Positions 34,996 through 43,346 of a stretch of 64,000 nt of DNA are shown here, in pieces. Origin of the DNA: RYN-230 sp036509255 (GTDB lineage Bacteria; Actinomycetota; Actinomycetes; Streptosporangiales; Streptosporangiaceae); NCBI GenBank assembly GCA_036509255.1, contig DATCFY010000007.1:9949-73948 (forward strand), in the 5' to 3' direction. Below the pieces are notes generated by a model that was given only the letters and a program-made list of their open reading frames with translations, did not search any database and had not been told where the DNA came from. The first letter of the stretch is position 1. Every line of letters begins with the position of its first letter. The position numbers and the translations under genes were made by a program.

Positions 34996-35080
34996 CGGAG
35001 GATAGGAGATTCGAACTCCTGAGGGGTTGCCCCCAACACGCTTTCCAAGCGTGCGCCCTAGGCCACTAGGCGAATCCTCC
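34996..35080 (-). tRNA. tRNA-Ser(GGA)
   Basis: 85-nt class II tRNA on the minus strand: acceptor GGAGGAT/ATCCTCC, anticodon GGA in CTTGGAAAG, long variable arm, T-arm GGAGTTCGAATCTCC. Reads UCC/UCU. Its 3' half is duplicated at 33261-33316. Confidence 0.95.
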
Positions 35081-35202
35081 GCAGGTTAGCTTACCGGGAC
35101 CGCGGACCCGCCGGGCGCCTCATAGCCGCCCAGTTGAAGCCGGGCCCCCCGGTCAGGCGGGATGCGGCACGACCTCACCCCGGCCGTGGCTAGACTGGGC
35201 CC

Positions 35203-35290
35203 GACCCCCCGCACGGCGCTTATCCCGCCAACTCCCCCAGGGCCGGAAGGCAGCAAGGGTACGCGGGCTCTGGCGGGTGTGCGGGGGGTC
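35203..35290 (+). ncRNA. ffs: Bacterial SRP RNA (4.5S type)
   Basis: Contains the universally conserved apical domain GGCCGGAAGGCAGCAAGGGT, closed by a long terminal stem in which GACCCCCCGCAC at the 5' end pairs exactly with GTGCGGGGGGTC at the 3' end. Guides SRP/Ffh to nascent membrane proteins. Located just before dnaX as in other actinobacteria. Confidence 0.95.
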
Positions 35291-35316
35291 CTTACACCCG
35301 CCGCGAGGATGAGGTC

Positions 35317-37434
35317 ATGACAGGCGACGTGCCCAGCACCGTTCCTGTGGACCCGGCCCGGCCCGGTGGCCCCCCGCCGCGTCTGGCGTTGTACCGCCGC
35401 TACCGGCCGGCGACGTTCGCCGAGGTCAAAGGCCAGGACCACGTCACAGAGCCGCTCCGGCAGGCACTGCGCACCGGGCGGGTGAATCACGCTTACCTGT
35501 TCAGCGGGCCCCGCGGCTGCGGCAAGACGACCAGCGCGCGCATCCTGGCCCGGTCACTGAACTGCGCGGAAGGGCCCACCCCCGACCCGTGCGGCAAGTG
35601 CGAGTCGTGCGTGGCCCTCGCCCCGGACGGCCCGGGCAGCCTCGACGTGATCGAGATCGACGCCGCCTCGCATGGCGGCGTGGACGACGCCCGGGACCTA
35701 CGCGAGCGGGCGTTCTACGCGCCGGTGTCCGGGCGCTTCAAGATCTACATCATCGACGAAGCGCACATGGTGACCCGTGAGGGCTTCAACGCGCTCCTCA
35801 AGCTCGTCGAGGAACCCCCGCCCCACCTGAAGTTCGTGTTCGCGACCACCGAGCCGGAAAAAGTCATCGCCACCATCCGGTCGCGCACCCACCACTACCC
35901 GTTCCGCCTGGTGCCGCCCGCCATCCTGCGGGAGCTGCTGGAGGAGATCCTCAGCGCGGAGCAGATCGCCTACGAGCCTGCGGTCCTGCCGCTGGTGGTC
36001 CGCGCGGGCGCCGGATCGGCGCGCGATTCCCTCTCGGTCCTGGACCAGCTGCTGGCCGGGGCGGGTGAGGAGGGGCTGCGCTACGACCGGACGGTCGCCC
36101 TGCTCGGGTACACCGACGAGAACCTGCTGGACGAGGTCGCGGACGCGTTCGCGAACGAGGACGGCGCCGCGGTCTTCCGCGCGGTGAACCGGGTGATGGA
36201 AGGCGGCCACGACCCCCGCCGGTTCGCCGCCGACCTGCTCGACAGGTTCCGTGACCTGATCGTGCTGGCCGCCGTGCCGGGCGCGGGCCAGACCGGGCTG
36301 CTGGACATGCCCGCGGACCGGCTCGACCGGATGACCGAGCAGGCCGGCCGGTTCGGCCAGGCTGAGCTGACCCGGGCGGCGGAACTTATCAGCGAGGGGC
36401 TGATCCAGATGCGCGGGGCGACATCGCCCCGGTTGCTGCTGGAGCTCATGTGCGCCCAGATCCTGCTGCCCGCCGCGTCTTCCGGGGAGAAGGCGCTGCT
36501 GGTGCGGCTGGAACGGCTGGAACGCAAGCTCGAGGGCGGCGCGCAGGCCGGAGCGTCCGGCCCAGGGGGAGCGGGCGCGGTCCCCGCCCCGGTGTCGGCA
36601 GGCCCGGCGCAGGCGCGTCCGCGATCAGCGGGCCCAGCCCAGGGGGGCCCAGCGAAGGCGGGTACCGCCACGGCGGGCCCGGCGCCCACCCCGTCCGCCG
36701 GATCCCCGTCCGCCACATCCGCCCCGTCCGCCCCGTCCGCCACATCCGCCGCGTCCGCCGCGTCCGCCCCGGCGGCAGCCGCGGCTTCGCCTGCGCAGGC
36801 TCAGGCCCCGCAGGACGGTGCACCTGCTCCCTCCCGGCCCGCGCCGCCAGCATCTCCCGCGGCGCCGGCCGGCGCCGCGCCAGCCGCGGCCACCGCGCCA
36901 GCCGCAGCCGCCGCCCACCCCGCAACCGGCGCGTCCTCCGAGGTCGACGCCGTCCGCCAGCGCTGGCCGGAGATCCTCGAAGCGGTCAAGGGCAAGCGCC
37001 GGGTGGCCTGGATGCTGCTCAGCAACGCCACCGTGCACTCGCTCGAGGACGGTCTGCTGACCATGCTGTTCCCCCGGGAAGGCGACGCGAAAGGGTTCTC
37101 GGCCAGCGGCTGTGACCGTGACCTGACCGGCGTGCTCACCTCGGTGCTGGGGGTGAACCTGCGCATCAAGGCGATGTCCGCCGCGCAGCTGGCCAGCACC
37201 CCCGGGGCGCCGCGCAGCCCGCACGGCGGCCCGGACGAGCTGAGCGCCAAAGCCCCGGCGGCGGTGCAGATGCCGTCCGCGCCGCCGGCTGATCCTGAGC
37301 CGCCGCACACCCTGTCGGCTGAGGCGCAGCACGACAGCGCCCCGGTGCAGGCGGTCAGCCAGGACCTGACCGGCATGGATCTCATCAAGCGCGAACTCGG
37401 CGGCCGGATCATCGCCGAAATCGACGAGCCCTGA
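35317..37434 (+). CDS. dnaX: DNA polymerase III subunit gamma/tau
   Basis: Clamp-loader ATPase, 705 residues. RYRPATFAEVKGQ opens the AAA+ domain; Walker A GPRGCGKTT near 69; zinc module C-x8-C-x2-C-x2-C (CAEGPTPDPCGKCESC) near 89-104; DEAH Walker B in IIDEAHM near 150; SRC-like sensor region with ARDSLSVLDQLL. Residues about 400-545 are an Ala/Pro/Ser-rich linker, followed by the tau C-terminal domain (VDAVRQRWPEILEAVKGKRR). Highly repetitive GC linker DNA is typical. Start ATG 27 bases after ffs. Confidence 0.97.
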   Translation: MTGDVPSTVPVDPARPGGPPPRLALYRRYRPATFAEVKGQDHVTEPLRQALRTGRVNHAYLFSGPRGCGKTTSARILARSLNCAEGPTPDPCGKCESCVALAPDGPGSLDVIEIDAASHGGVDDARDLRERAFYAPVSGRFKIYIIDEAHMVTREGFNALLKLVEEPPPHLKFVFATTEPEKVIATIRSRTHHYPFRLVPPAILRELLEEILSAEQIAYEPAVLPLVVRAGAGSARDSLSVLDQLLAGAGEEGLRYDRTVALLGYTDENLLDEVADAFANEDGAAVFRAVNRVMEGGHDPRRFAADLLDRFRDLIVLAAVPGAGQTGLLDMPADRLDRMTEQAGRFGQAELTRAAELISEGLIQMRGATSPRLLLELMCAQILLPAASSGEKALLVRLERLERKLEGGAQAGASGPGGAGAVPAPVSAGPAQARPRSAGPAQGGPAKAGTATAGPAPTPSAGSPSATSAPSAPSATSAASAASAPAAAAASPAQAQAPQDGAPAPSRPAPPASPAAPAGAAPAAATAPAAAAAHPATGASSEVDAVRQRWPEILEAVKGKRRVAWMLLSNATVHSLEDGLLTMLFPREGDAKGFSASGCDRDLTGVLTSVLGVNLRIKAMSAAQLASTPGAPRSPHGGPDELSAKAPAAVQMPSAPPADPEPPHTLSAEAQHDSAPVQAVSQDLTGMDLIKRELGGRIIAEIDEP

Positions 37435-37783
37435 CGCTGCCGTTCCCACCGGCCGCTCACCCATCTCCCCGAGTCACACTGACCTCTCCCGCCACACCGC
37501 CTGCGGCGTGGGTGTCGTGATCATGACTTTGGTGTCGCGGGAACGACACCAAAGTCATGATCACGAAACGGGTACGTGAACCATGGGGCCGATGGGACTC
37601 AGGGGGTCACTGCGGCTCCCGGCCCGGCGTCCCGGCACCATTCGCGAGGCGATGCGCCTGCCCCACCCCGCAGGCCGTAGGCTCGAACCGACAGGCCCGT
37701 CGGGCGGCCCGGATCGGGCAGGCGAGACGGGCGTCCCAGTCGCCGCGCGTAGGTGCGGGTTGACGGTACCGAGTGAGGGCACA
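37435..37783. other. Gap between dnaX and ebfC holding a palindrome
   Basis: About 350 bases. The only clear structure is the 22-bp inverted repeat at 37516-37565. The rest is GC-rich with no supported gene; it should include the ebfC/recR promoter. Confidence 0.6.
37516..37565. repeat. Long palindrome (22-bp perfect arms), terminator or REP-like element
   Basis: Left arm 37516-37537 starts CGTGATCATGACTTTGGTG, loop CGGGAA, right arm 37544-37565 is the exact complement. It is AT-richer than its surroundings, has an inner TGATCA palindrome and lies 82 bases after dnaX. It could end dnaX transcription; its unusual composition also fits a dispersed palindromic element. Confidence 0.75.
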
Positions 37784-38221
37784 GTGGATCCTGGCGGCCA
37801 GATCGATATGCAGCAACTGCTCGCGGCGGCGCAGCAGATGCAGGACCAGCTCATGAGCGCTCAGCAAGAACTCGCCGACGCGGTGGTCGAGGGCAGCGCG
37901 GGTGGGGGGCTGGTGAAGGCCAAGGTCAACGGGCAGGGGGACCTCGTGGACCTGACCATCAGCCCGGCCGCCATCGACGCCTCTGACCCTGCGGAAACCG
38001 CCCAGACCATCGCCGACCTGGTCCTCGCGGCAGTGCGGGACGCCAACCGGGCCGCGGGTGAACTGCAGGAGGAGAAGATGGGGCCGCTCGCGTCCGGCAT
38101 CGGGGCGCTCGGCGGCACAGGCGACATGCCCCCCGGCCTGTCCGGTATCCCGGGCATCGGCGACGTCCCCGGCCAGCCCCACGGCGGCGAGCCGCGCGGC
38201 GGCGGCGACCTGCGCGGCTGA
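37784..38221 (+). CDS. ebfC: YbaB/EbfC nucleoid-associated protein
   Basis: 145 residues. N-terminal helix MQQLLAAAQQMQDQLMSAQQ, then the YbaB core ADAVVEGSAGGGLVKAKVNG with DLTISPAAID, and a longer than usual Gly/Pro-rich tail. Dimeric DNA-binding protein always located between dnaX and recR. GTG at 37784 follows GAGGG; an in-frame ATG at 37808 is possible. Confidence 0.92.
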   Translation: MDPGGQIDMQQLLAAAQQMQDQLMSAQQELADAVVEGSAGGGLVKAKVNGQGDLVDLTISPAAIDASDPAETAQTIADLVLAAVRDANRAAGELQEEKMGPLASGIGALGGTGDMPPGLSGIPGIGDVPGQPHGGEPRGGGDLRG

Positions 38222-38236
38222 GCGGCTGAGACCCAG

Positions 38237-38836
38237 GTGTACGACGGGATCGTCCAGAGCCTCATCGATGAACTCGGCAGACTGCCGGGCGTCGGCCCCA
38301 AAGGCGCGCAGCGCATCGCCTTCCATCTGCTCGCCTCCGACAGTACGGACGTCCGGCGGCTGGCGTCGGTGCTGGTCGAGGTGACCGAGCGGGTGCGCTT
38401 CTGCCGGATCTGCGGCAACGTGGCCGAGGAAGAGGAGTGCCGGATCTGCCGCGACCCGCGCCGCGATCTTTCCGTCATCTGCGTGGTCGAGGAGCCCAAG
38501 GACGTCGCCGCGATCGAGAAGATCCGCGAGTTCCGCGGCCGCTATCACGTGCTCGGCGGGGCGATCAGCCCGATCGACGGGGTCGGCCCGGAGGACCTGT
38601 CCACCAGGGAGCTCATGGCGCGACTGGCCGACGGCGCGGTCACCGAGGTCATCCTGGCCATGGACCCCAACCTGGAAGGCGAGGCGACCGCGACCTACCT
38701 GGCCCGGCTGCTGAAGCCGCTGGGCATCCGGGTGACCAGGCCCGCCAGCGGGCTGCCGGTCGGCGGTGACCTGGAGTACGCGGACGAGGTCACGCTGGGC
38801 CGGGCGTTCGAGGGACGGCGGCTGCTCGATGTCTGA
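38237..38836 (+). CDS. recR: Recombination mediator RecR
   Basis: 199 residues: helix-hairpin-helix LGRLPGVGPKGAQRIAFHLL, four-cysteine zinc finger in CRICGNVAEEEECRIC, Toprim domain with ICVVEEPKDV and EVILAMDPNLEGEATATYL, and a Walker-like tail. Works with RecF/RecO to load RecA at gaps. GTG start 16 bases after ebfC, same operon. Confidence 0.97.
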   Translation: MYDGIVQSLIDELGRLPGVGPKGAQRIAFHLLASDSTDVRRLASVLVEVTERVRFCRICGNVAEEEECRICRDPRRDLSVICVVEEPKDVAAIEKIREFRGRYHVLGGAISPIDGVGPEDLSTRELMARLADGAVTEVILAMDPNLEGEATATYLARLLKPLGIRVTRPASGLPVGGDLEYADEVTLGRAFEGRRLLDV

Positions 38837-39015
38837 CCCGCGTGCTACGACGTCTCCCATGTCGGACATGCAGGCATGCCCGGGAGCCGTGATGCCGAAC
38901 GCGCCCCTGGCGGCGCGGCGTGTCCCATGAAACCGGACCGGAGGACGGGCAGGCTGGGGACTCGTGAACGAGGCCCGCTGACCCGCAGGACCGCACCCTG
39001 GCTGCGAGGAACCCC

Positions 39016-39582
39016 ATGAGCAGTGCTGACCAAGGATCACCGCCTACGCCCTCGGCCGAGGGCTGGAACCCGCTGGCTGACCGGATCGCCGGGCAGGCCC
39101 GGGACTTCCTGGACGGGGTCGCCGCCCTGGCCCACGGTGAGGGGGGCGACGAGGCGGTTCCGTTGCTGCTCCTGGAGGTCTCGCAGATCCTGCTGGCCGG
39201 CGCGCAGCTGGGCGCGAGCAAAGACGTCATCCTGCCCGACAACTGGGAGCCCGACGTGGGCGCCGACCCGGATCTGGATTCGCTCCGGTCCGGGCTGGCC
39301 CGGCGGCTGGCCGACTACGACGAGTACGCCGAGCTGTTCGACCCTTACTCCGACACCGGGCTGACCGCGTTCCGCCTGTCCGACGACCTGGCCGCCGTCG
39401 CGGCGGACCTGATTCACGGGCTGCAGCACTACGAGGCCGGCCGTTCCCTGGAAGCCCTGTGGTGGTGGCAGTACTCCTACGTCAACCACTGGGGGACGCA
39501 CGGCAGCGCGGCGCTGCGGGCCCTGCACGCGGTGCTAGCCCACGCCATGCTCGACGTGTCCGAGGAGTCCACTCTCGCCTGA
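39016..39582 (+). CDS. DUF5063 protein
   Basis: 188 residues, acidic, helical, with NWEPDVGADPDLDSLRSGLA and YDEYAELFDPYSD and a Trp-rich stretch SLEALWWWQYSYVNHWGTH. It matches the actinobacterial DUF5063 family, regularly located between recR and lysC. Function unknown. ATG start, weak ribosome binding site. Confidence 0.85.
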   Translation: MSSADQGSPPTPSAEGWNPLADRIAGQARDFLDGVAALAHGEGGDEAVPLLLLEVSQILLAGAQLGASKDVILPDNWEPDVGADPDLDSLRSGLARRLADYDEYAELFDPYSDTGLTAFRLSDDLAAVAADLIHGLQHYEAGRSLEALWWWQYSYVNHWGTHGSAALRALHAVLAHAMLDVSEESTLA

Positions 39583-39689
39583 CCCGCGCCGCCCGGAACG
39601 GCCCCGCCCGGCAAAACGGGGCGGGAGTGGCCAGCTTGGGTAGGTACACTCAAGCCGCCAACAGCCGGAGCGGGAGGAGCGACTCACCC

Positions 39690-40967
39690 GTGTCGCTTGT
39701 CGTGCAGAAGTACGGTGGATCCTCAGTAGCCGACGCCGACGGCATCAAGCGGGTGGCGCAGCGCATTGTCGCGACCCGCAAGGCGGGGCATTCCGTCGTC
39801 GTGGTGGTGTCCGCCATGGGTGACACCACCGACGAACTCCAGGATCTCGCCGCCCAGGTCAGCCCGCTGCCGCCGGGCCGCGAACTCGACATGCTGCTCA
39901 CCGCGGGTGAGCGGATCTCGATGGCTCTGCTGGCCATGGCGATCGCCAACCTCGGCCTCGAAGGGCGCTCGTTCACCGGGTCCCAGGCCGGCGTGATCAC
40001 CGACTCCGCGCACGGCAAGGCCCGGATCATCGACGTGACCCCGGGCCGGATCTCCAGCGCGCTGACCGAGGGCGCGATCCCCATCGTGGCCGGCTTCCAG
40101 GGCGTGTCCCAGAACGGCAAGGACATCACCACCCTCGGCCGGGGCGGCTCGGACACCACTGCCGTCGCGCTGGCCGCCGCCCTCGAGGCGGATGTCTGCG
40201 AGATCTACACCGACGTGGACGGGGTGTTCACCGCCGACCCCCGGATCGTCCGGACCGCCCGGCGCATCCCGTGGATCAGTTACGAGGAAATGCTGGAGAT
40301 GGCCGCCTGCGGGGCCAAGATCCTCCAGTTGCGGTGCGTGGAGTACGCCCGGCGCTACGCGATGCCGATCCACGTCAGGTCGTCGTTCAGCAACCGCACG
40401 GGCACCACGATCAGCGAAGCCAACCAGGAAATGGAGGCGGCCGGGGTGGAGCAGGCGATCATCTCCGGAGTTGCGCACGACCGGAGCGAGGCGAAGATCA
40501 CGGTGGCCGGGGTACCCGACCGGGTGGGCGTGGCCGCGCAGATCTTCCGCATCGTGGCTGCGGCCGGCATCAACATCGACATGATCGTGCAGAACATCTC
40601 CGCCGCAACCACCGGCCGCACGGACATCTCGTTCACGCTGCCCCGCGACGACGGGCAGGCCGCTATGGCCGCGCTGAACGGTTCCCAGCCGGACATCGGC
40701 TTCGACACGCTGCTGTACGACGACCGGATCGGCAAGGTGTCGCTGATCGGGGCGGGGATGCGGTCCCACCCCGGGGTCAGCGCCACGTTCTTCGGCGCGC
40801 TCGCCGACGCCGCGGTCAACATCGAGATGATCTCCACGTCGGAAATCAGGATCTCGGTGGTGGTGGACCAGAAGGACGTGGACATCGCGGTCACCGCCGC
40901 GCACCGGGCCTTCGACCTGGACGCCAGCGAGGTCGAGGCTGTGGTGTACGGGGGGACGGGCCGGTGA
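39690..40967 (+). CDS. lysC: Aspartate kinase
   Basis: First enzyme of the Lys/Thr/Met/diaminopimelate pathway, phosphorylating L-aspartate. 425 residues: VVQKYGGSSVADADGIKRVA at the start, TLGRGGSDTTAVALAAAL in the kinase core, then two ACT domains (from about 262 and 345). GTG at 39690 has GGGAGGAG ten bases upstream. An in-frame ATG at 40431 (M248) corresponds to the start of the separately translated beta subunit in Corynebacterium; its ribosome site here is poor. Stop overlaps asd (GTGA). Confidence 0.96.
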   Translation: MSLVVQKYGGSSVADADGIKRVAQRIVATRKAGHSVVVVVSAMGDTTDELQDLAAQVSPLPPGRELDMLLTAGERISMALLAMAIANLGLEGRSFTGSQAGVITDSAHGKARIIDVTPGRISSALTEGAIPIVAGFQGVSQNGKDITTLGRGGSDTTAVALAAALEADVCEIYTDVDGVFTADPRIVRTARRIPWISYEEMLEMAACGAKILQLRCVEYARRYAMPIHVRSSFSNRTGTTISEANQEMEAAGVEQAIISGVAHDRSEAKITVAGVPDRVGVAAQIFRIVAAAGINIDMIVQNISAATTGRTDISFTLPRDDGQAAMAALNGSQPDIGFDTLLYDDRIGKVSLIGAGMRSHPGVSATFFGALADAAVNIEMISTSEIRISVVVDQKDVDIAVTAAHRAFDLDASEVEAVVYGGTGR

Positions 40968-42028
40968 GCCGCCGCCCCGGGACGGCCAAGCCGACGCTGG
41001 CCGTGGTCGGCGCGACCGGCGCGGTCGGCACGGTCATGCTCGACCTGCTGTCCACCCGCGACGACGTGTGGGGTGAGGTCCGGCTGATCGCCTCGCCGCG
41101 GTCCGCGGGCCGGCACCTGCGGGTCCGCGGCGCCGAGATCGAGGTCCTTGCCCTGGCCCCCGAGGTGTTCGACGGGGTCGACGTGGCCATGTTCGACGTG
41201 CCCGACGAGGTGTCCGCGCAGTGGGCGCCGGTCGCGGTGGCCCGCGGCGTGGTGGTGGTGGACAACTCGGGGGCGTTCCGGATGGACCCCGAGGTTCCCC
41301 TGGTGGTCCCCGAGGTCAACCCGCAGGAGGCCGCGAACCGGCCCAAGGGCATTATCGCCAACCCGAACTGCACCACGCTGTCGCTGATCGTGGCGATGGG
41401 CGCGCTGCACCGCGCGTTCGGGCTGGAAGAGATGGTGGTGAGCTCCTACCAGGCCGCCTCGGGTGCGGGCCAGGCCGGGATCGACACCCTGTACGCCCAG
41501 ATGGACAAGATCGCCGGATCGCGGATGCTCGGTCAGCGGGCCGGTGACCTGCGCGCGGCGGTCGGCGACTTCGGCCCGTTTCCCGCGCCGCTCGCCCTCA
41601 ACGTGGTGCCCTGGGCCGGCTCGGCCAAGCCAGACGGCTGGTCGTCGGAGGAACTCAAGATCCGCAACGAGTCCCGCAAGATCCTCGGCCTGCCTGGCCT
41701 CCGGGTGACGGCTACCTGCGTCCGGGTGCCCGTGGTGACCACCCACTCGGTGGCCGTGCACGCGGTGTTCAGCCGGGAGGTGACCCGGCCGGCCGCGCAG
41801 CGGGTCCTCAGCGAGGCGCCGGGCGTGGTGCTCAACGACGACCCGGAACGCGGCGAGTTCCCCACCCCCGCCGACGTGGTGGGCACCGACCCGACCTGGG
41901 TGGGCCGGGTCCGCCAGTCCCTGGACAACCCGTGCGCGGTGGACCTGTTCGTCTGCGGCGACAACCTGCGCAAGGGCGCTGCCCTGAACACCGCGCAGAT
42001 CGCCGAGATGGTCTCCGTCGCGCTCTGA
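40964..42028 (+). CDS. asd: Aspartate-semialdehyde dehydrogenase
   Basis: 354 residues: NADP motif VVGATGAVGTVML, VDNSGAFRMD, catalytic cysteine C136 in NPNCTTLSL, and SYQAASGAGQAGI with active-site helper residues. Converts aspartyl phosphate to the semialdehyde for cell wall and amino acid synthesis. Translationally coupled to lysC by GTGA. Confidence 0.96.
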   Translation: MSRRPGTAKPTLAVVGATGAVGTVMLDLLSTRDDVWGEVRLIASPRSAGRHLRVRGAEIEVLALAPEVFDGVDVAMFDVPDEVSAQWAPVAVARGVVVVDNSGAFRMDPEVPLVVPEVNPQEAANRPKGIIANPNCTTLSLIVAMGALHRAFGLEEMVVSSYQAASGAGQAGIDTLYAQMDKIAGSRMLGQRAGDLRAAVGDFGPFPAPLALNVVPWAGSAKPDGWSSEELKIRNESRKILGLPGLRVTATCVRVPVVTTHSVAVHAVFSREVTRPAAQRVLSEAPGVVLNDDPERGEFPTPADVVGTDPTWVGRVRQSLDNPCAVDLFVCGDNLRKGAALNTAQIAEMVSVAL

Positions 42029-42085
42029 GAGTCAAACCCGACGATCAAATTCAAAGGCACGCAACGAACACCGGCCCGCCCTCAC

Positions 42086-42967
42086 CTACCCGCCCAGGTC
42101 GGCGCCGTCGCCCGCCGGTGAGCGCTGGAACGACCAGATGGCCCGGTCCTCCAGCGGCTCATAGCCGAGCCGCTGATAGAGGGCGTTGCTGGTGGGGTTG
42201 GCGAGGTCGGTGAACAGCAGCACATGGCCGACCCCGGCGTCCCGGGCCGCCTGGCTGACCACACAGGTCACCGCGCCCGCGTATCCCTTCCCGCGCAGCC
42301 CCGGAGGTGTGTACACCGGGCCTACCCGCACCTGCCCGGCCGCCGGGCGGCTCAGCCCGGCCATGGACACAGGCTGGCCCGCGTCTTCCCACAGGGTCAG
42401 CCCGCGGTAGGAGAGCCGGTCGTCGACCATCGCGACCAGGTCCTCGGGACCGGACTGGGCTTCCTGCTGGAACGCCTCCGACCAGGCGATGAGCAGGCTG
42501 CGGTCGGCCCGTCCGGCCACCCGGGCCTGCCCCGCCGGCCGGGGATCGGGCCAGCGCAGCCCGCCGAGCTCGTAGAGCCGGGACCGCATGTGCAGCTCGA
42601 CGGCGTCGCCGGTCAGCTCATGCCATGCACCGGCGAAGGCCTCCGCGCCAGCGGGATCCGCGTTCACCCCGCTCACCGTGCGCCGCCGGGCGTGCAGCGC
42701 CTGGGCCAGTGCCGCCGCAGCCGCGGCGGGCACACTGGTCAGCGCCACCTGGAACGGTGGCGTGTGCAGGAACGCCGCGCTGGCCTCGCCGTCCGGGCCC
42801 TGCCACCAGCCGAACAGCGGCGCGATGGCGCCGTAGCGGGCAGGCCCGGTGGCCCGGAGCGACTCGATGACGCCGAGCAAGATGGTGTGCTGCGCGGGGC
42901 GCCGGGCCAGCAGGCCGCCTACGCTGGCCGTGTACTCGGGGAGGCTGTCGCTGAGGAACCAGGGCAT
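42086..42967 (-). CDS. GNAT-family acetyltransferase
   Basis: 293 residues. The C-terminal third has a GNAT acetyl-CoA fold: VYTPPGLRGKGYAGAVTCVV and FTDLANPTSNALYQRLGYEP. The N-terminal part (from MPWFLSDSLPEYTASVGGLL) is the less conserved half of a tandem-GNAT layout. Substrate unknown. ATG at 42967 or 42976. It converges on asd. Confidence 0.85.
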   Translation of the reverse strand: MPWFLSDSLPEYTASVGGLLARRPAQHTILLGVIESLRATGPARYGAIAPLFGWWQGPDGEASAAFLHTPPFQVALTSVPAAAAAALAQALHARRRTVSGVNADPAGAEAFAGAWHELTGDAVELHMRSRLYELGGLRWPDPRPAGQARVAGRADRSLLIAWSEAFQQEAQSGPEDLVAMVDDRLSYRGLTLWEDAGQPVSMAGLSRPAAGQVRVGPVYTPPGLRGKGYAGAVTCVVSQAARDAGVGHVLLFTDLANPTSNALYQRLGYEPLEDRAIWSFQRSPAGDGADLGG

Positions 42968-43346
42968 GCGCCCCATCGTGACCGCCCGCGCCCTGCCGCG
43001 CAGCCCATTTTCCGCCCACCCGGCCCTTCCGCGGCGTCCTGGATTCCGGCGCCTCCGCTCGCTCCCGGTGAGCCCGTCTGCGTGTCCCTCGGGAGCCTGG
43101 CCGGGAGGGCTCGCCGGGCGGCTCGTGCGCCCTCCGAAACCCTGCGCTGACGTGCAGTAACAGCACCCTCCGTTAGTTTCTATACCGTTTCGTTGCGAAG
43201 CCGGAATCCGCCGCGATAGCATCCTCTTCAGCCCGGTAGAGAAGCGGGATCTCCCGGGGTTGGCGAAGTTGCCAATGCTTGAGCTATTCAGTGTCAAGTA
43301 GCCAGACAATGGTAGGTGGCTGAGCAGCTCCTCCCGGGAGGCAATA

